This document shows positions 63,195-64,000 of a DNA stretch of 64,000 bases, piece after piece. The stretch comes from Strongyloides papillosus (lineage: Eukaryota; Nematoda; Chromadorea; Rhabditida; Strongyloididae): contig SRSI01000030.1 in the NCBI GenBank assembly GCA_005656395.1, positions 310,001 through 374,000 of the forward strand, read 5' to 3'. The position numbers and the translations under genes are program-made. Positions within the stretch are counted from its first letter, which is position 1. Every line of letters begins with the position of its first letter. The notes below the pieces were generated by a model that worked only from the letters and a program-made list of their open reading frames with translations, made no database searches and had not been told where the DNA came from.

Positions 63195-64000
63195 ATGGCT
63201 CCAAATTATTGTGAAGGACGTGAAATAAAAATGGAACTGTCAAATCCTAATTCAGGGGCTAATGAAAAGGAATTAAAAAAAGGAGATTGTAAGTTATAGT
63301 TATTTTAAAATTATCATTACATAATCTTCTTTTTATAGTACGTTTTCGTTTCAATAGGAGAGAGAGTACATTGATATGGTTGAGTCATGAAGCTAAAGTA
63401 AGGGAAACCCTTGGAAACGACTACAATCTAATGATGAGGATAATCAGTATGGTAACAAGGGTTAGTGAAAGGAAGAATCTAAGGCTCGTTTGTAAACTAT
63501 ACGAGTCCTTGTGTAATGAGAAGGACACTGTAAAATGGCAATGCGATTTCATTGACAGGAACAGCAGTCGCCGTCACTTTCAACATACTGTTGGATTCTC
63601 TAACCATGAATGCTTGATAAAACTTCATGGCTCAACTTTAATAATCAATCTCCCAAAAGTAACTCCCGAAATAACAGCCTACTTGAAGATCCATAAAACA
63701 AACATTATACTGAACAGCTGTAGGATCAGAACAATCGAGGTGAAGTGTCTCAATGGGAGGTATCGATCTTTTTTTAAAAGCCTTGATTGCTTTGAAAATG
63801 TCAAGACAGTTACATATGGCCCTGAATACCCAAAGGACATAAATCTAAGAATTTTCAAGTCCTGTAGAAGTCTAAATCCAACGAGTATAAGGTTCCTTTG
63901 CTGTCATGGAATTCCAATAGAGCCACCAGACGTAGATTTTGAGGAGTTCGATGACTACATACCACCAAGTGTTGAGAAAATTGAATTGTGTTGCCGTCCC
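63195..64000 (+). CDS. Unrecognised gene, 5' part (possibly F-box-like/LRR-type), cut by the window edge
   Basis: Exon 1 63195-63288 (31 codons plus one base), a 50-nt intron with GTAAGT...TTTATAG, exon 2 from 63339 open without stop to the last base (about 251 aa visible). The N-terminus has no signal peptide or membrane segment. A stretch reading NLRLVCKLYESLCNEK resembles the LxxLRLVCKxF core of F-box-like domains. The rest is Cys- and Ile/Leu-containing with repeating hydrophobic patches, compatible with the leucine-rich part of nematode F-box proteins. This assignment is weak. The gene continues beyond the window. Confidence 0.6.

Overview
This window looks like a chromosome piece from a nematode, most likely an AT-rich clade IV species related to Strongyloides or Parastrongyloides. 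The evidence is very AT-rich spacers, tiny introns (about 44-54 nt, one of 99 nt), uninterrupted long exons, trans-splice-like acceptors just upstream of several start codons, and nematode-type housekeeping genes. The genus is inferred from style only.

Layout. (1) 1-16.2 kb, + strand: a tandem array of Polo-like kinase (PLK) genes. Four are open (copies 1, 3, 5, 7), one is open but heavily degenerate (copy 4), three are broken (copies 0, 2, 6), and two spacers hold 5' relics. All share a three-exon layout: a short N-terminal exon, a long kinase plus first polo-box exon, and a short exon finishing the second polo box. Two copies read GFG in place of DFG, one reads HRG/DFE, and several have lost the His or Lys of the polo-box phosphopeptide pincer. 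(2) 16.4-27 kb: single-copy genes for glucose-6-phosphate isomerase, the GPI-anchor mannosyltransferase PIG-V, ribosomal protein L31, an NTF2/NXT1-like protein, cytochrome c oxidase subunit 4, the OST48 subunit of oligosaccharyltransferase, and a small secreted peptide precursor. (3) 28-28.3 kb: a palindromic foldback element. (4) 29-56.2 kb, - strand: a tandem family of 16 secreted Cys-rich ShK-domain genes. Five are open to the end, one is a pseudogene, and ten are truncated by the same one-base deletion. The ten lie in five near-identical tandem copies of a 3.42-kb unit. A 509-bp MITE-like insertion and a 214-bp LTR-like insertion sit in two spacers. (5) 56.8-64 kb: LEO1 (- strand), divergent from a DDX10/Dbp4 helicase and UTP15 (+ strand, 196 bp apart, both small-subunit rRNA processing factors), then the 5' part of an unrecognised gene running off the window.

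The two tandem families dominate and show the same processes: duplication, gene conversion or unequal exchange, and loss of a domain's key residues while other domains stay open. The most unusual content is the PLK array, whose paralogs combine catalytic and phosphopeptide-binding lesions differently, and the amplified ShK-less secreted proteins.
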